A stretch of 16,725 bases of DNA from CAXBGS01 sp963975425 (GTDB lineage: Bacteria > Planctomycetota > Planctomycetia > Pirellulales > Pirellulaceae): NCBI GenBank assembly GCA_963975425.1, contig CAXBGS010000025.1, forward strand, positions 1 to 16,725, in the 5' to 3' direction. Positions 6,305 to 14,799 of this stretch are shown here, one piece after another (position 1 is the stretch's first letter; every line of letters begins with the position of its first letter). Both the position numbers and the translations under genes were made by a program. The notes under the pieces are model-generated. The model did no database searches and was not told the origin of the DNA. It worked only from the letters and a program-made list of their open reading frames with translations.

Positions 6305-7642
6305 ATGCTCTCGGTAACCGAAGACACATCGACGCGTGAAAAACGCTTTCAAGAATTGAAAGTCGAAATCCACGAAAAATTACTCAGCGGATTGAATTTC
6401 ACTGTTTCGAAATCGATCGAAAACTCACATCTGCGATCTGAATTGCGGCGTGGCGTCGAGCAACTTTGCAGTGCCCATTCGGACCTGTTGTCTCAAGCCG
6501 ATCGCAAACGTCTGGTTGACGAACTGGTCGACGAAACGTTGGGACTGGGACCCTTGGAACCGTTGATGCACGACACGACGATTTCGGACATCCTGATCAA
6601 CGGCCCCCATTGTGTTTACGTGGAACGACGCGGGGTCCTGGAAAAAACACCCGTTCGCTTTCGCGACAATGAACACCTGCTGGACATCGTGCAACGGATC
6701 GCGGGACGCGTCGGCCGCCGCATTGACGAATCAACCCCGATGGTCGACGCCCGGCTGCCGGACGGAAGCCGGCTCAACGCAGTGATTCAGCCGCTGGCCC
6801 TTGACGGTGCGTTGGTTTCGATCCGTCGATTTCCGGGAAAATCTTTGGACGTTCGCAGTCTGATTGCGCGGCACACCGCGACGCCCGCCATGTTTGAATT
6901 TCTGGCCGGATGTGTGCGGGCGAAAATGAACATCCTGGTCTCCGGAGGAACCGGCAGCGGCAAGACGACGTTACTGAACGTCTTGTCCAGCTTTGTCCCA
7001 GCCGACGAACGGATCGCAACGATCGAAGACGCCGCGGAACTGCGATTACAGCAACCGCATGTCGCGCGGATGGAAACGCGGGCGAACAATATCGAAGGCA
7101 AGGGCGAGATTTCGTCGCGAGACTTGGTGAAGAATGCGCTGCGTATGCGCCCCGACCGTATCATCGTCGGCGAATGCCGCGGCGGCGAGGCGCTAGACAT
7201 GATGCAGGCGATGAGCACGGGCCACGACGGCAGCATGTCGACGATCCACGCCAATGATACTCGCGAGGCCCTGAATCGACTGGAGATGCTAATCGGAATG
7301 GCCGCACCAGAGCTGCCGATGTGGTTTATTCATCGCCAGATTGCATCGGCCGTCAACATCGTCGTGCAAGTGGCAAGGCTAAGCGGAGGCGAACGCAAGA
7401 TCGTACAGATTTCAGAAGTGACCGGTATCCACGGCGACAACTTGAACATGCACGACTTGTTCGCGTTTCGCCAAACGGGCGTCGAAAAAGACGGTAAAGC
7501 TTACGGCGAGTTCGAAACGCTGGGCTTGATTCCACAGTGCATGGAAAAACTGGAAACGGCCGGCATCAAGATGTCTCGGGCAAAGTTCAAGTCCGGCACT
7601 CACTCGTTCAATCGCACCGATCATCTGGGAGGTCAAAAATGA
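6305..7642 (+). CDS. cpaF: Tad pilus secretion ATPase CpaF/TadA
   Basis: Hexameric type II/IV secretion ATPase that powers Flp pilus assembly from the cytoplasmic side. The 445-residue protein is complete: an N-terminal helical domain (ETLGLGPLEPLMHDTTISDI at about 77-96), DESTPMVDARLPDGSRLNAV (141-160), Walker A GGTGSGKTT (214-222), the Asp box IEDAAEL (about 240-246), Walker B region IIVGECRGGEA (286-296) and His box GHDGSMSTIHAN (306-317). The ATG at 6305 is preceded by GGAAGA. The stop overlaps the start of tadB in an ATGA junction, suggesting translational coupling. This is the best conserved gene of the operon. Confidence 0.97.
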   Translation: MLSVTEDTSTREKRFQELKVEIHEKLLSGLNFTVSKSIENSHLRSELRRGVEQLCSAHSDLLSQADRKRLVDELVDETLGLGPLEPLMHDTTISDILINGPHCVYVERRGVLEKTPVRFRDNEHLLDIVQRIAGRVGRRIDESTPMVDARLPDGSRLNAVIQPLALDGALVSIRRFPGKSLDVRSLIARHTATPAMFEFLAGCVRAKMNILVSGGTGSGKTTLLNVLSSFVPADERIATIEDAAELRLQQPHVARMETRANNIEGKGEISSRDLVKNALRMRPDRIIVGECRGGEALDMMQAMSTGHDGSMSTIHANDTREALNRLEMLIGMAAPELPMWFIHRQIASAVNIVVQVARLSGGERKIVQISEVTGIHGDNLNMHDLFAFRQTGVEKDGKAYGEFETLGLIPQCMEKLETAGIKMSRAKFKSGTHSFNRTDHLGGQK

Positions 7643-8583
7643 ACTTGATGTTGATTTGCATCGGTACATTTGCCGTCGTTTCCAGCGCCACGGCACTGGT
7701 CAGTATCTGTCTAAGCCGATACGCCTTTGGCTACCGGTTCGCCATGGACGAACGACTGCGGGACCTGGACCTTTCGCCGGATGAACAGACATCCCTGTCG
7801 CTGTTCAATGACCTTGCCATCGGCAGCGCCCCCGAGCGGCTTTCGTGGTCAGTGTTATCGAAACGCCTAAGGCAGTTGCTGGAACGTTCGCATTGGAATT
7901 GCTCGATTTCGACCTTCTTGACGATCTGCCTGGTGTCCGGTGTTGTCGTGGGAATCGTGGGATTCTGTGTGCGTCCGCTGGCGGTCGTCCCGATGACGTT
8001 AGCCGGTTTTTGCTTGCCACTGATTGTCTTGATCGGATGCCGCAATACGCGTGAACGAAAATTGACGCGTCAATTACCAGAGACATTTCAGTTGATCAGT
8101 CGCGCCGTTCGCACCGGTCAGACGATTCCGTCGACGATGAAGATTATCGCGGAGGACTTTCCGTCGCCAATTTCAGAAGAGTTCGCCCAGTGCTATGAAC
8201 AGCAAAACCGTGGAATGAGTCGCGAGTCGGCGCTGCGAAAGCTTGCCGAGCGCACTCAGATCATGGAGCTGCAGATCTTTGTCGTGGCACTGCTTGTCCA
8301 GTCCAAGTCGGGCGGCAACCTGGTCGAGTTATTAGACAATCTGGCCGACATGGTCGAAAAACGTTTGCGCCTGAAAAACCGGGTGCGGGCAATGACCAGC
8401 GAAGGCCGTATGCAGGCTGTGATCCTGTTGGTCTTGCCTTTCCTGGCACTCGCCGCCATTTCGATACTGGCACCGGATTACGCCTCCGTGCTGCTTGAAA
8501 AACCGATGTTATTGGTCGCGACCGCCGTGACTCAATGTGTCGGCATCGTCTGGATTTACCGCATCATCAATTTCGAGTTTTAA
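7639..8583 (+). CDS. tadB: Tad pilus inner-membrane platform protein TadB
   Basis: Polytopic platform protein of 314 residues that works with TadC and the CpaF ATPase. Membrane segments are seen at about 4-26, 92-110, 114-133, 262-281 and 290-308. The type II secretion F domain lies between them (LPETFQLISRAVRTGQTIPS, then LLVQSKSGGNLVELLDNLAD and EKRLRLKNRVRAMTSEGRMQ). The ATG at 7639 is chosen because it lies just after a strong GGGAGG site and overlaps the cpaF stop by 4 nt; a longer upstream frame would overlap cpaF by more than 100 nt. The stop lies 3 nt before tadC. Confidence 0.93.
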   Translation: MNLMLICIGTFAVVSSATALVSICLSRYAFGYRFAMDERLRDLDLSPDEQTSLSLFNDLAIGSAPERLSWSVLSKRLRQLLERSHWNCSISTFLTICLVSGVVVGIVGFCVRPLAVVPMTLAGFCLPLIVLIGCRNTRERKLTRQLPETFQLISRAVRTGQTIPSTMKIIAEDFPSPISEEFAQCYEQQNRGMSRESALRKLAERTQIMELQIFVVALLVQSKSGGNLVELLDNLADMVEKRLRLKNRVRAMTSEGRMQAVILLVLPFLALAAISILAPDYASVLLEKPMLLVATAVTQCVGIVWIYRIINFEF

Positions 8584-8586
8584 CTT

Positions 8587-9534
8587 ATGTTTATTGATTG
8601 GCTCAGCTGGCAAACCGTCGCGATCGCCGTCGTCTTTTGCACTGTATCGGTACTGTTGTACTTCGCGTTCGCGTTCGTCGATCCCTATCGATTCCGCGTG
8701 CGAGCGCGCTTGACCCAGTTTTCGGATCACGAATCGGTTGAAAACGATGGATCGACTGAAGATTCCGCACACCAGGAAGCAACCGCCACGATTCTGTCGC
8801 TGCTCAAACGCGTCGTCGTCCTCTTTCGTTTTGGCGATCAATCGCAAGCGAAACAGCGGCTCGCCATGGCCGGAATCCATAGCACATCAGCGCACATCGC
8901 ACTGATCAACGTGCGAATTGCGTTGACGATCGCGCCGATGCTTGTCTTTGCGTTCGTGGGATCGACTTCGGTTCTGAGCCGAAACATGGCAATGTTCCTA
9001 GGGATAATGGCAGCGGCCACAGGATGGCTGATCCCAATGTTCTGGCTCAACCGTGCCATCAAACGTTATCGCAGGATGCTCCGTCTTTCGCTGCCCGATT
9101 TCCTAGACGTGATGATTGTCTGTCTGGACGCCGGGCTCAGTCTGCAAGACAGCATCCGACGTGTGACAAAGGAACTGCGTGTCGTACACCCGGCACTTTC
9201 GTTTGAACTTGGGATTGTGCAGCGTGATATCGAACTCGGTTCATCGATCGATCAATCACTCAAGCGTTTTGCAGCCAGAACGAATGACGACTCGGTGCGA
9301 ACACTCAGTTCGCTGATCCGCGAATCGCAACGATTCGGCACATTGATTTCGGAGGCGCTGCGAGGACACGCCGAGATGCTGCGTTATCAACGTGAGCAAA
9401 CCGCCGAAGAAAACGCCCACAAAGCGTCCGTCAAAATCATCATGCCCATGATGCTCTGCATCTTCCCCGCCACCTTTATCGTGCTGGTCAGCCCCGCCGC
9501 AATTCAGATCCAACAAGCGTTCATGAAACAATGA
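8587..9534 (+). CDS. tadC: Tad pilus inner-membrane platform protein TadC
   Basis: Second platform protein, 315 residues, presumed partner of TadB in the inner membrane. Membrane segments at about 10-30, 105-124, 130-152 and 285-306 flank a type II secretion F domain (LPDFLDVMIVCLDAGLSLQD, then FGTLISEALRGHAEMLRYQR and EENAHKASVKIIMPMML). The TadC signature RxxREQTAEENAxKA is present near the last helix. Start ATG 8587 lies 3 nt after the tadB stop with little ribosome site, consistent with coupled translation. The stop overlaps the next gene in an ATGA junction. Confidence 0.93.
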   Translation: MFIDWLSWQTVAIAVVFCTVSVLLYFAFAFVDPYRFRVRARLTQFSDHESVENDGSTEDSAHQEATATILSLLKRVVVLFRFGDQSQAKQRLAMAGIHSTSAHIALINVRIALTIAPMLVFAFVGSTSVLSRNMAMFLGIMAAATGWLIPMFWLNRAIKRYRRMLRLSLPDFLDVMIVCLDAGLSLQDSIRRVTKELRVVHPALSFELGIVQRDIELGSSIDQSLKRFAARTNDDSVRTLSSLIRESQRFGTLISEALRGHAEMLRYQREQTAEENAHKASVKIIMPMMLCIFPATFIVLVSPAAIQIQQAFMKQ

Positions 9535-9980
9535 TTGATCACAACAAATCCCAGCCTCCGCCGGTCAACAATCGGCGTAAACGACGTGGTACGTCCGCAG
9601 TCGAATTTGCCATTGTCGCACCGGTGCTACTGCTGATTGCGTTCGCATGCTGTGACTTCGGGCGAATTGCACATTACCGCCAAATCGTCAGCAACGCAGC
9701 CCGTTCAGGATCCGAACGCGCCGCAGCGCAACAGTTCACCGACGACACACAACCACACTGGGAACAGAAGGTACGTGACGCCGTGCGAGGTGAACTGAAC
9801 AATCTGCCCGGGTTTGATCAAAACTTGGCAACGGTGACGCTGGATGTCCAAACCGACATCGATGGCGTCAAGACCATTGTGGTCGACACGTCGTATCCCT
9901 TCCGTACTGCTATCGCGTGGCCCGGAATTCCCGAAGAAGTCGTTTTAAGACACCGATCGCAATTCCGACAATTTCGTTGA
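9531..9980 (+). CDS. tadE: TadE-like minor pilin
   Basis: Pseudopilin-type protein of 149 residues. A basic N-terminus (RRKRRG) is followed by GTSAVEFAIVAPVLLLIAFA: Gly20 with Glu at +5 (E25) fits the TadE prepilin-peptidase site, then one membrane helix and the typical CDFGRIAHYRQIVSNAARSG. The remainder is a soluble extracytoplasmic domain ending in a beta-rich stretch. Translation is coupled to tadC by ATGA. No prepilin peptidase is encoded in the window, so processing would depend on one elsewhere. Confidence 0.9.
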   Translation: MIDHNKSQPPPVNNRRKRRGTSAVEFAIVAPVLLLIAFACCDFGRIAHYRQIVSNAARSGSERAAAQQFTDDTQPHWEQKVRDAVRGELNNLPGFDQNLATVTLDVQTDIDGVKTIVVDTSYPFRTAIAWPGIPEEVVLRHRSQFRQFR

Positions 9981-9991
9981 GGCACACCCGA

Positions 9992-10468
9992 ATGATTCCG
10001 AAACCGAAAAAAAACCGACGCTCGAAACGACAGATCGCTCGCAAGGGTGCGACGCTAGTGGAAGCTGCCATCACGTTGCCATTGATGCTATGGATACTGC
10101 TTTCGATGCTAGACCTGGGGCTAGCCGCGGTTCGGTTCAATGCACTGGCCGAGGCCGCGCGACGCGTGTGTCGCCAAGCGATCATTCATGGCCAAGATGC
10201 TGGCGAAATCACGTCCGCGTGGGGGCCGGAAGCTTACGAAGCGACCGCCGCTACGGCATCACCGATGGTCGCGCCGGCTGCCACAGCGATTCCGACGATG
10301 GCCCCCGACGAGGTCTCCATCCGTATCGCCTGGCCCGATGGTGACAACGCGCCACGCGACCGCGTGGAAACACAGTTGCAATACACGCATGAGCCGCTTC
10401 TTTCTGGACTGATGCCGTGGGGGCCGTTCCAACTTGACGCATCCTGCACGATGTCGATCGTTAACTAG
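9992..10468 (+). CDS. Second TadE/TadF-like minor pilin
   Basis: A second TadE-type protein of 158 residues in tandem with the first. Residues 19-45 read GATLVEAAITLPLMLWILLS with Gly19 and Glu24 in the pseudopilin arrangement, followed by MLDLGLAAVRFNALAEAARR. An Ala/Pro-rich stretch follows (about 85-105, EATAATASPMVAPAATAIP), then a C-terminal beta-rich end with one Cys (DASCTMSIVN). The ATG at 9992 is preferred because TTGAGG lies 9 nt upstream; the frame is open to 9917 but that would overlap the previous gene. The sequence differs enough from the first TadE to suggest a separate role. Confidence 0.85.
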   Translation: MIPKPKKNRRSKRQIARKGATLVEAAITLPLMLWILLSMLDLGLAAVRFNALAEAARRVCRQAIIHGQDAGEITSAWGPEAYEATAATASPMVAPAATAIPTMAPDEVSIRIAWPDGDNAPRDRVETQLQYTHEPLLSGLMPWGPFQLDASCTMSIVN

Positions 10469-10483
10469 GAAACGTGAACGAAA

Positions 10484-12268
10484 ATGTCAGCGATCCCAAT
10501 CTTTCACCAACTGAAACACCAAACCGCCAGCGCGGCATTCGCGCCGCCGCGTGCGCAAATGCACCGACAACGTGGTGGAAAAATGATTGTGCTGTTGGCG
10601 ATCATGCTGCCAAGCCTATTCGGCATGACCGCGCTCGTTTTGGATGGAGGACTTATTTTCAGCGAGTACCGAAATCTGCAACACGCGACCGATGCGGCGG
10701 CAACCGCGGCGGCCGTGGATGTGCGTCTGGGCAACGACCAAGCGACGGCGATTCAAACCGCACGCGACATCATCGGTGACGGACATCTCTTGGACGATGT
10801 CGACGTAACGCTGAATCGCCCACCGACTCAGGGAGGCTTCGCAGGCAACCCGAATTATGTCGAAGTTGTGACCGTCCGTAGGTACGAATCGATTCTGATG
10901 AACATTCTTGACGGAGTGACCGACCGTGACATTCAAACACGAGCGGTTGCCGGCGTGGATTCGATTCATCCGGGAGCCGCGATCGTGATTCTCGATCCTC
11001 GCCCGTCATCCATTTCGCTGCCCAGCACGAACCAGTTGATTCAGTCGATCAACCAAGGAGCAATCGTTGACGCGGCGGTCGACCAATGCGGCGTCAGCAG
11101 TCTGCTCTCGGCGTTGCCAACGATCCTGCCCAACCAATCCAGCTTGATTGCACCGGGACTGATCAGTTCGATCACCGATGAAATGACACAATGCATCGAC
11201 TTGGTCGCTGACGATTTATCGACGACGCTATTGCCGCCCTTGCCAGCGCTGATCGCCGGCCTCGAGATCGAAGGCCTTGGGAAAGTGATCGTCAACGGTT
11301 CGGTTCACGTCAACAACGAATGGGGCGGTGTGGACGAATGTCACGAACCGGCCGGAAGCCTGGGCCTGATGCCTCAGGCGGTCGCCTGCATGCCGCTTCT
11401 GTCAACGACTCGTTTGCAGGCAAGTCATATCCGAGTCGTCGGTGGCGTCGATCATCCCGATCACTACTTGCCTCTGCATCCCGGCGATTTGCCGCCACTG
11501 CGAGCGAACCGAATTCCCGTGCCCGATCCATTCATAGATCTGCCCGGCCCGCCGGCTTCGGGTGACCCGGCCGACGATTCGCTCGGTCACTGCGTGAAAG
11601 TGGTCGTCTCGACCGATGCGGCCACCGATGCGGTCGATTCGGCAATCAGCGGACTGCTGCCCATCCTAAAACCCCTGGTTCAATCGATCACCGCGCCGCT
11701 GGAACAGTGCATGACCGAAGCGGTGATTCAGCCCGGCGTCTATGACTCACTAACCGTCGTTGCTCCGCTGGGCGGCGTCCGATTCGAGCCGGGGGTCTAC
11801 ACGATTCGCGGCAAGAACCCGGTGACAGGGCTGTCCCTCGCCGTTGTCGGGCCGGTCGAGGCCCAAGGGGTGATGTTTTATATCGGCGACCCCAGTGAAC
11901 CTGACCCAAGCGGTCCGCCCGCGCATGTCGTGACCGATTTGATCCCCAGCGTCGTGATTGCGCCGCTCATTCCAGGCGGTGCCTACACGGGCTTGAGCGG
12001 CTCGGGTGGGCCGCTGGACGGCATGCTGATTTACCAGAATCGGAACGATCGCCGACCGATCATCATGGAGGCGCAACACTTGCTGGGCGACACTTCGCTG
12101 TCAGGAAAGATCTATGCCAAGTGGGGGCACTTATCGTTCGTTGGCGGTATGGGTTCCTATGACCTGCAAGTTGTCACGGGGACCGCTCGCTTTGTGACCG
12201 TTGGAAATTCAGTATTCGATCCGGTCGAACTGATGCCCAAGGCAGAAGATGTTTACTTGGTCGAGTGA
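10484..12268 (+). CDS. tadG: Large TadG-like pilus assembly protein
   Basis: Last gene of the operon, 594 residues. Residues 26-75 have the TadG N-terminal pattern: QRGGKMIVLLAIMLPSLFGM, LVLDGGLIFSEYRNLQHATD, then AAATAAA. This is one membrane helix anchoring a large outer domain. The prepilin Glu is absent. The long extracytoplasmic part has Ala/Leu-rich stretches and a C-terminal beta-rich module (GVMFYIGD, GMLIYQNR, LSGKIYAKWGHLSFVGG). The metal-binding DxSxS motif of a von Willebrand A domain, common in TadG, is not seen; the nearest segment is AIVILDPRPSSISLPS. Start ATG 10484 has AGGA about 14 nt upstream; M26 is an alternative start. It forms the outer end of the Tad cluster, next to a repeat-filled gap. 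Confidence 0.8.
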   Translation: MSAIPIFHQLKHQTASAAFAPPRAQMHRQRGGKMIVLLAIMLPSLFGMTALVLDGGLIFSEYRNLQHATDAAATAAAVDVRLGNDQATAIQTARDIIGDGHLLDDVDVTLNRPPTQGGFAGNPNYVEVVTVRRYESILMNILDGVTDRDIQTRAVAGVDSIHPGAAIVILDPRPSSISLPSTNQLIQSINQGAIVDAAVDQCGVSSLLSALPTILPNQSSLIAPGLISSITDEMTQCIDLVADDLSTTLLPPLPALIAGLEIEGLGKVIVNGSVHVNNEWGGVDECHEPAGSLGLMPQAVACMPLLSTTRLQASHIRVVGGVDHPDHYLPLHPGDLPPLRANRIPVPDPFIDLPGPPASGDPADDSLGHCVKVVVSTDAATDAVDSAISGLLPILKPLVQSITAPLEQCMTEAVIQPGVYDSLTVVAPLGGVRFEPGVYTIRGKNPVTGLSLAVVGPVEAQGVMFYIGDPSEPDPSGPPAHVVTDLIPSVVIAPLIPGGAYTGLSGSGGPLDGMLIYQNRNDRRPIIMEAQHLLGDTSLSGKIYAKWGHLSFVGGMGSYDLQVVTGTARFVTVGNSVFDPVELMPKAEDVYLVE

Positions 12269-12279
12269 CGTTCACCCAC

Positions 12280-12354
12280 TGTTCCGTCAAATACAGTCCA
12301 GTCAAACACTGTTCCGTTAAATACGATTCAGTTAAATACTATTCAGTGCGAAAG
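12280..12354 (+). repeat. Degenerate 15-bp tandem repeat, five units
   Basis: Units start at 12280, 12295, 12310, 12325 and 12340: TGTTCCGTCAAATAC, AGTCCAGTCAAACAC, TGTTCCGTTAAATAC, GATTCAGTTAAATAC and TATTCAGTGCGAAAG. The tract begins 12 nt after the tadG stop. In the plus frame that opens with a GTG at 12265 overlapping that stop, the units read as pentapeptides of the form (C/S/D/Y)-(S/P)-V-K-(Y/H). Confidence 0.75.
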
Positions 12355-12362
12355 CAATCCGG

Positions 12363-12416
12363 GATTCACTTGCATCCCAAGATTCACTCGTACCGCGAGC
12401 GTCACTCGCACCCTGA
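12363..12416. repeat. Degenerate 18-bp tandem repeat, three units
   Basis: Units at 12363, 12381 and 12399: GATTCACTTGCATCCCAA, GATTCACTCGTACCGCGA and GCGTCACTCGCACCCTGA. The last unit covers the stop and final codons of the minus-strand HAD gene, so part of that protein's end derives from repeat sequence. Confidence 0.65.
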
Positions 12417-13016
12417 GCGAACGTCGACCCATGCCATCCCGGCTCGTTCGGCGGCGGTGAACCCCAGCGGTGAATCCTCGAACACGACACAGCGATTGGG
12501 TGAAATCCCCAGCAAGTCAGCGGCCAACAGAAACACGTCCGGCTCGGGCTTGTGCTTCGTGGTGTCTTCCGCAGTGACGATCGCGTCAAACAGGTTACGG
12601 ACACCGATCTTTACCAGTTGCTGATCGACGATGGGGCGGATGCCACCACTGGCCACCGCCATCGGCAATCGCCCGTGATGGCTGCGCGCGACCTGGCACA
12701 CATCGTCCTTGCTTTGCAAGCGATCGATCATCGTTGCAAAGGCGGCTTCTTTCTTCTCCGCTGCGGCATCGATGTCGACGCGCACCTGTTGTTCGCCGGA
12801 CAAGATGCCGATGATTTGATCGCTGGGCATCCCGGCCATCGAATAAAAGCGATCTTCGGCGAACTCAATCCCATACAACGTCATCGTGTCACGCCAAGCC
12901 ACGAAGTGCAGCGGCATCGAATCGGTCAGCGTCCCGTCGCAATCAAAAATCAGTCCGTCATATTGCACTGAGTAATCAAAACCGATGGGTACTTCACTTA
13001 ACCTGTGACCTGTCAC
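12402..13016 (-). CDS. HAD-family hydrolase, beta-phosphoglucomutase/YqaB type
   Basis: Cytoplasmic phosphatase or phosphoglucomutase-like enzyme, 204 residues from the GTG at 13016. All four HAD motifs are present: nucleophile and acid in FDCDGTLTDS (D25, D27), Ser123 in AVASGG, Lys156 in HKPEPDVF, and the acidic pair E180-D181 in VVFEDSPLGF. A small helical cap lies between motifs I and II. Overall it resembles the short YqaB-like sugar-phosphate phosphatases more than full-length beta-PGM, so a sugar phosphate is the likely substrate. The start is uncertain: GTG at 12968 gives 188 residues, GTG at 13070 gives 222 but begins inside repeated DNA. It follows the AAA gene on the same strand by 64 nt. 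Confidence 0.88.
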   Translation of the reverse strand: MTGHRLSEVPIGFDYSVQYDGLIFDCDGTLTDSMPLHFVAWRDTMTLYGIEFAEDRFYSMAGMPSDQIIGILSGEQQVRVDIDAAAEKKEAAFATMIDRLQSKDDVCQVARSHHGRLPMAVASGGIRPIVDQQLVKIGVRNLFDAIVTAEDTTKHKPEPDVFLLAADLLGISPNRCVVFEDSPLGFTAAERAGMAWVDVRSGCE

Positions 13017-13045
13017 CGCTGAGCCTATCCCTTTGCACCCGTGCG

Positions 13046-13072
13046 TTACGTTCACGCGTTTTACGTTCACGC
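13046..13072. repeat. Short direct repeat TTACGTTCACGC, two copies at 15-bp spacing
   Basis: TTACGTTCACGC occurs at 13046-13057 and 13061-13072, between the HAD and AAA genes. The same 15-bp period is seen in the repeat tract on the other side of the HAD gene, although the sequences differ. Confidence 0.6.
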
Positions 13073-13080
13073 TGAAGTAC

Positions 13081-14799
13081 TTACATCACGCTGAAATAAT
13101 TGTCGCAGGCAAAGTCAAAGTATTCATTCTTCAGCTCGATGGGCAAGTCGTTGTACAAACAGAAATTCTTGACCTGCAACAACAAGTCACGCGGTTGGCA
13201 CATACGCATCGGCCGGTCAATCGGCTTGTAATGCGTTTCGATCAGGTAATCGATGGCGTCGGGGTTGTAAGGAATCTTTACAACACGGCACATGATTTCG
13301 AACAGTTTACGAAAGTCGGCCTCCGGCGGATTCTCGGCTTCGATCTTGTACGGAATACGACGCAAGAACGCGTCGTCAACCAGATCCTTCGGTTCCAAGT
13401 TGGTACTGAAGACGACCAATTGATCGAACGGCACCTGAATTTTCTTGCCGCTGGCCATGTTCAAAAAGTCGTAACGCTTTTCCAGCGGCACGATCCAGCG
13501 ATTCAGCAGCGCATCGACCGGCATTTTCTGGCGGCCAAAGTCATCGATCACCAACGTGCCGCAGTTGCTCTTTAGTTGCAGTGGCGACTCGCTGATATTG
13601 CTTTCGGAGTTGTGCTGAACTTCCAACATATCCATCGTCAATTCACCACCGGCGACGATGGTGGGACGCAGAATGCGAACCCAGCGTTTGTCGAACCCGC
13701 TGACATCCAACAGCCCGCCGTCAGATTCGGGCATATCCAGTTCGTGTGACATCGGGTCGAACACCCTCAACACGTCGCCGTCGACATCGATCGCGCGCGG
13801 GATCCAAATGTATTGCCCGAATGCTCCCGTGACTCGTTCGGCGATGGACGTTTTGCCGTTGCCGGGAAATCCGAACAAGAACATTCCGCGCCCGCTGGCG
13901 ACCGCCGGCCCCAACTTGTTCAACATTTTCGGATTGATCAACAAGTCGTTAAAGGCTTTGAGCAAGTCCTGTTTTTTGGGGTATTGGCCTTCGATCGTTT
14001 GCAGCTTGATGCTGTCGATATAGTCTCGCAGTCGCACCGGACACGCGCCGTAATACGTGCAATCGCTGATGTGGTTGCGGGCGATCGCGCGCCCCGTTTC
14101 GGTCAAGATATAGACGTAATCGTTCGTCGAAGTCGCGTTCTTATACGCGACGTTCTGTTCCATTTTCAGCTTCGTCAACATCGGTTCGATCAAACGAAAC
14201 GGCAACTTGACCTGTTCGGCGACTTGGCGACCGGGAGCCTCGCCCATCGTTTGCAAAAAGCGATAGATGATCGCCTCGAGCAATGTTTCGTTGACGCCCG
14301 CGGACGCCAAATCGGCCGGCTCGCTGGGCCGCCATGGTTCGTTTCGGTCAGGCTTGAACCCCAGCGGCATCTCGGCAATTGGGGACTTCAGCAGTGCAGC
14401 GGGCGGCTGCGGTGGCGCCGCTTGTGCGGCAGCCGGTGATGGCGAAACGGCTTGCGATGCCGCCGCCGGGCGTGGTGCGGCGGGCTGACCGGAAACGGGC
14501 TGCGGTCCCGACGCAGCGGGAACGGCGCGTGGTGCCGACGCAGGCCCGACGGGCACGGGCGAGGCGTCCGGCACGGGAACCCCGGTAACCGAGCCTGCCG
14601 CGGTGAGCCCCTGAGCCGCCGGCCTTGGTCCGGCGGGACCGGGCGGCGGTGCGTCCGCGGCACGCCGGGGCGCCTGTCGCGGGGTCTGTGGCTCGGATTT
14701 TTCAGCACCGGTCAGCGATTGAATTCGCGAAATGATCGCATCCAACTGACTTTCCGGATGGCTCTCCGCTGGAGTCGCGTTCGTGGGTGCTTGGCTCAT
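13081..14799 (-). CDS. AAA ATPase with Pro/Ala-rich linker and winged-helix-like domain
   Basis: Predicted cytoplasmic AAA ATPase of 572 residues. Residues 1-40 are a short helical head; about 41-140 are a low-complexity Pro/Ala/Gly linker; about 165-245 look like a winged helix (ETLLEAIIYRFLQTM, QVAEQVKLPFRLIEPMLTKL, DYVYILTETGRAIA). The ATPase core has Walker A GFPGNGKT (310-317), Walker B TLVIDDFGR (415-423), sensor-1 Asn467 in VVFSTN, and a likely arginine finger at R480/R481 (AFLRRIPYKIE). Proteins like this occur in planctomycetes, but I do not know a tested function; a remodelling role is inferred. It is not one of the Tad assembly ATPases. Start ATG 14799 has a weak AAGAAA site. It probably forms an operon with the HAD gene, convergent to the Tad operon. 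Confidence 0.85.
   Translation of the reverse strand: MSQAPTNATPAESHPESQLDAIISRIQSLTGAEKSEPQTPRQAPRRAADAPPPGPAGPRPAAQGLTAAGSVTGVPVPDASPVPVGPASAPRAVPAASGPQPVSGQPAAPRPAAASQAVSPSPAAAQAAPPQPPAALLKSPIAEMPLGFKPDRNEPWRPSEPADLASAGVNETLLEAIIYRFLQTMGEAPGRQVAEQVKLPFRLIEPMLTKLKMEQNVAYKNATSTNDYVYILTETGRAIARNHISDCTYYGACPVRLRDYIDSIKLQTIEGQYPKKQDLLKAFNDLLINPKMLNKLGPAVASGRGMFLFGFPGNGKTSIAERVTGAFGQYIWIPRAIDVDGDVLRVFDPMSHELDMPESDGGLLDVSGFDKRWVRILRPTIVAGGELTMDMLEVQHNSESNISESPLQLKSNCGTLVIDDFGRQKMPVDALLNRWIVPLEKRYDFLNMASGKKIQVPFDQLVVFSTNLEPKDLVDDAFLRRIPYKIEAENPPEADFRKLFEIMCRVVKIPYNPDAIDYLIETHYKPIDRPMRMCQPRDLLLQVKNFCLYNDLPIELKNEYFDFACDNYFSVM

Noticed and set aside
13033..13575. Plus-strand 180-codon open frame
   Set aside because: Antisense to the well supported AAA ATPase gene.
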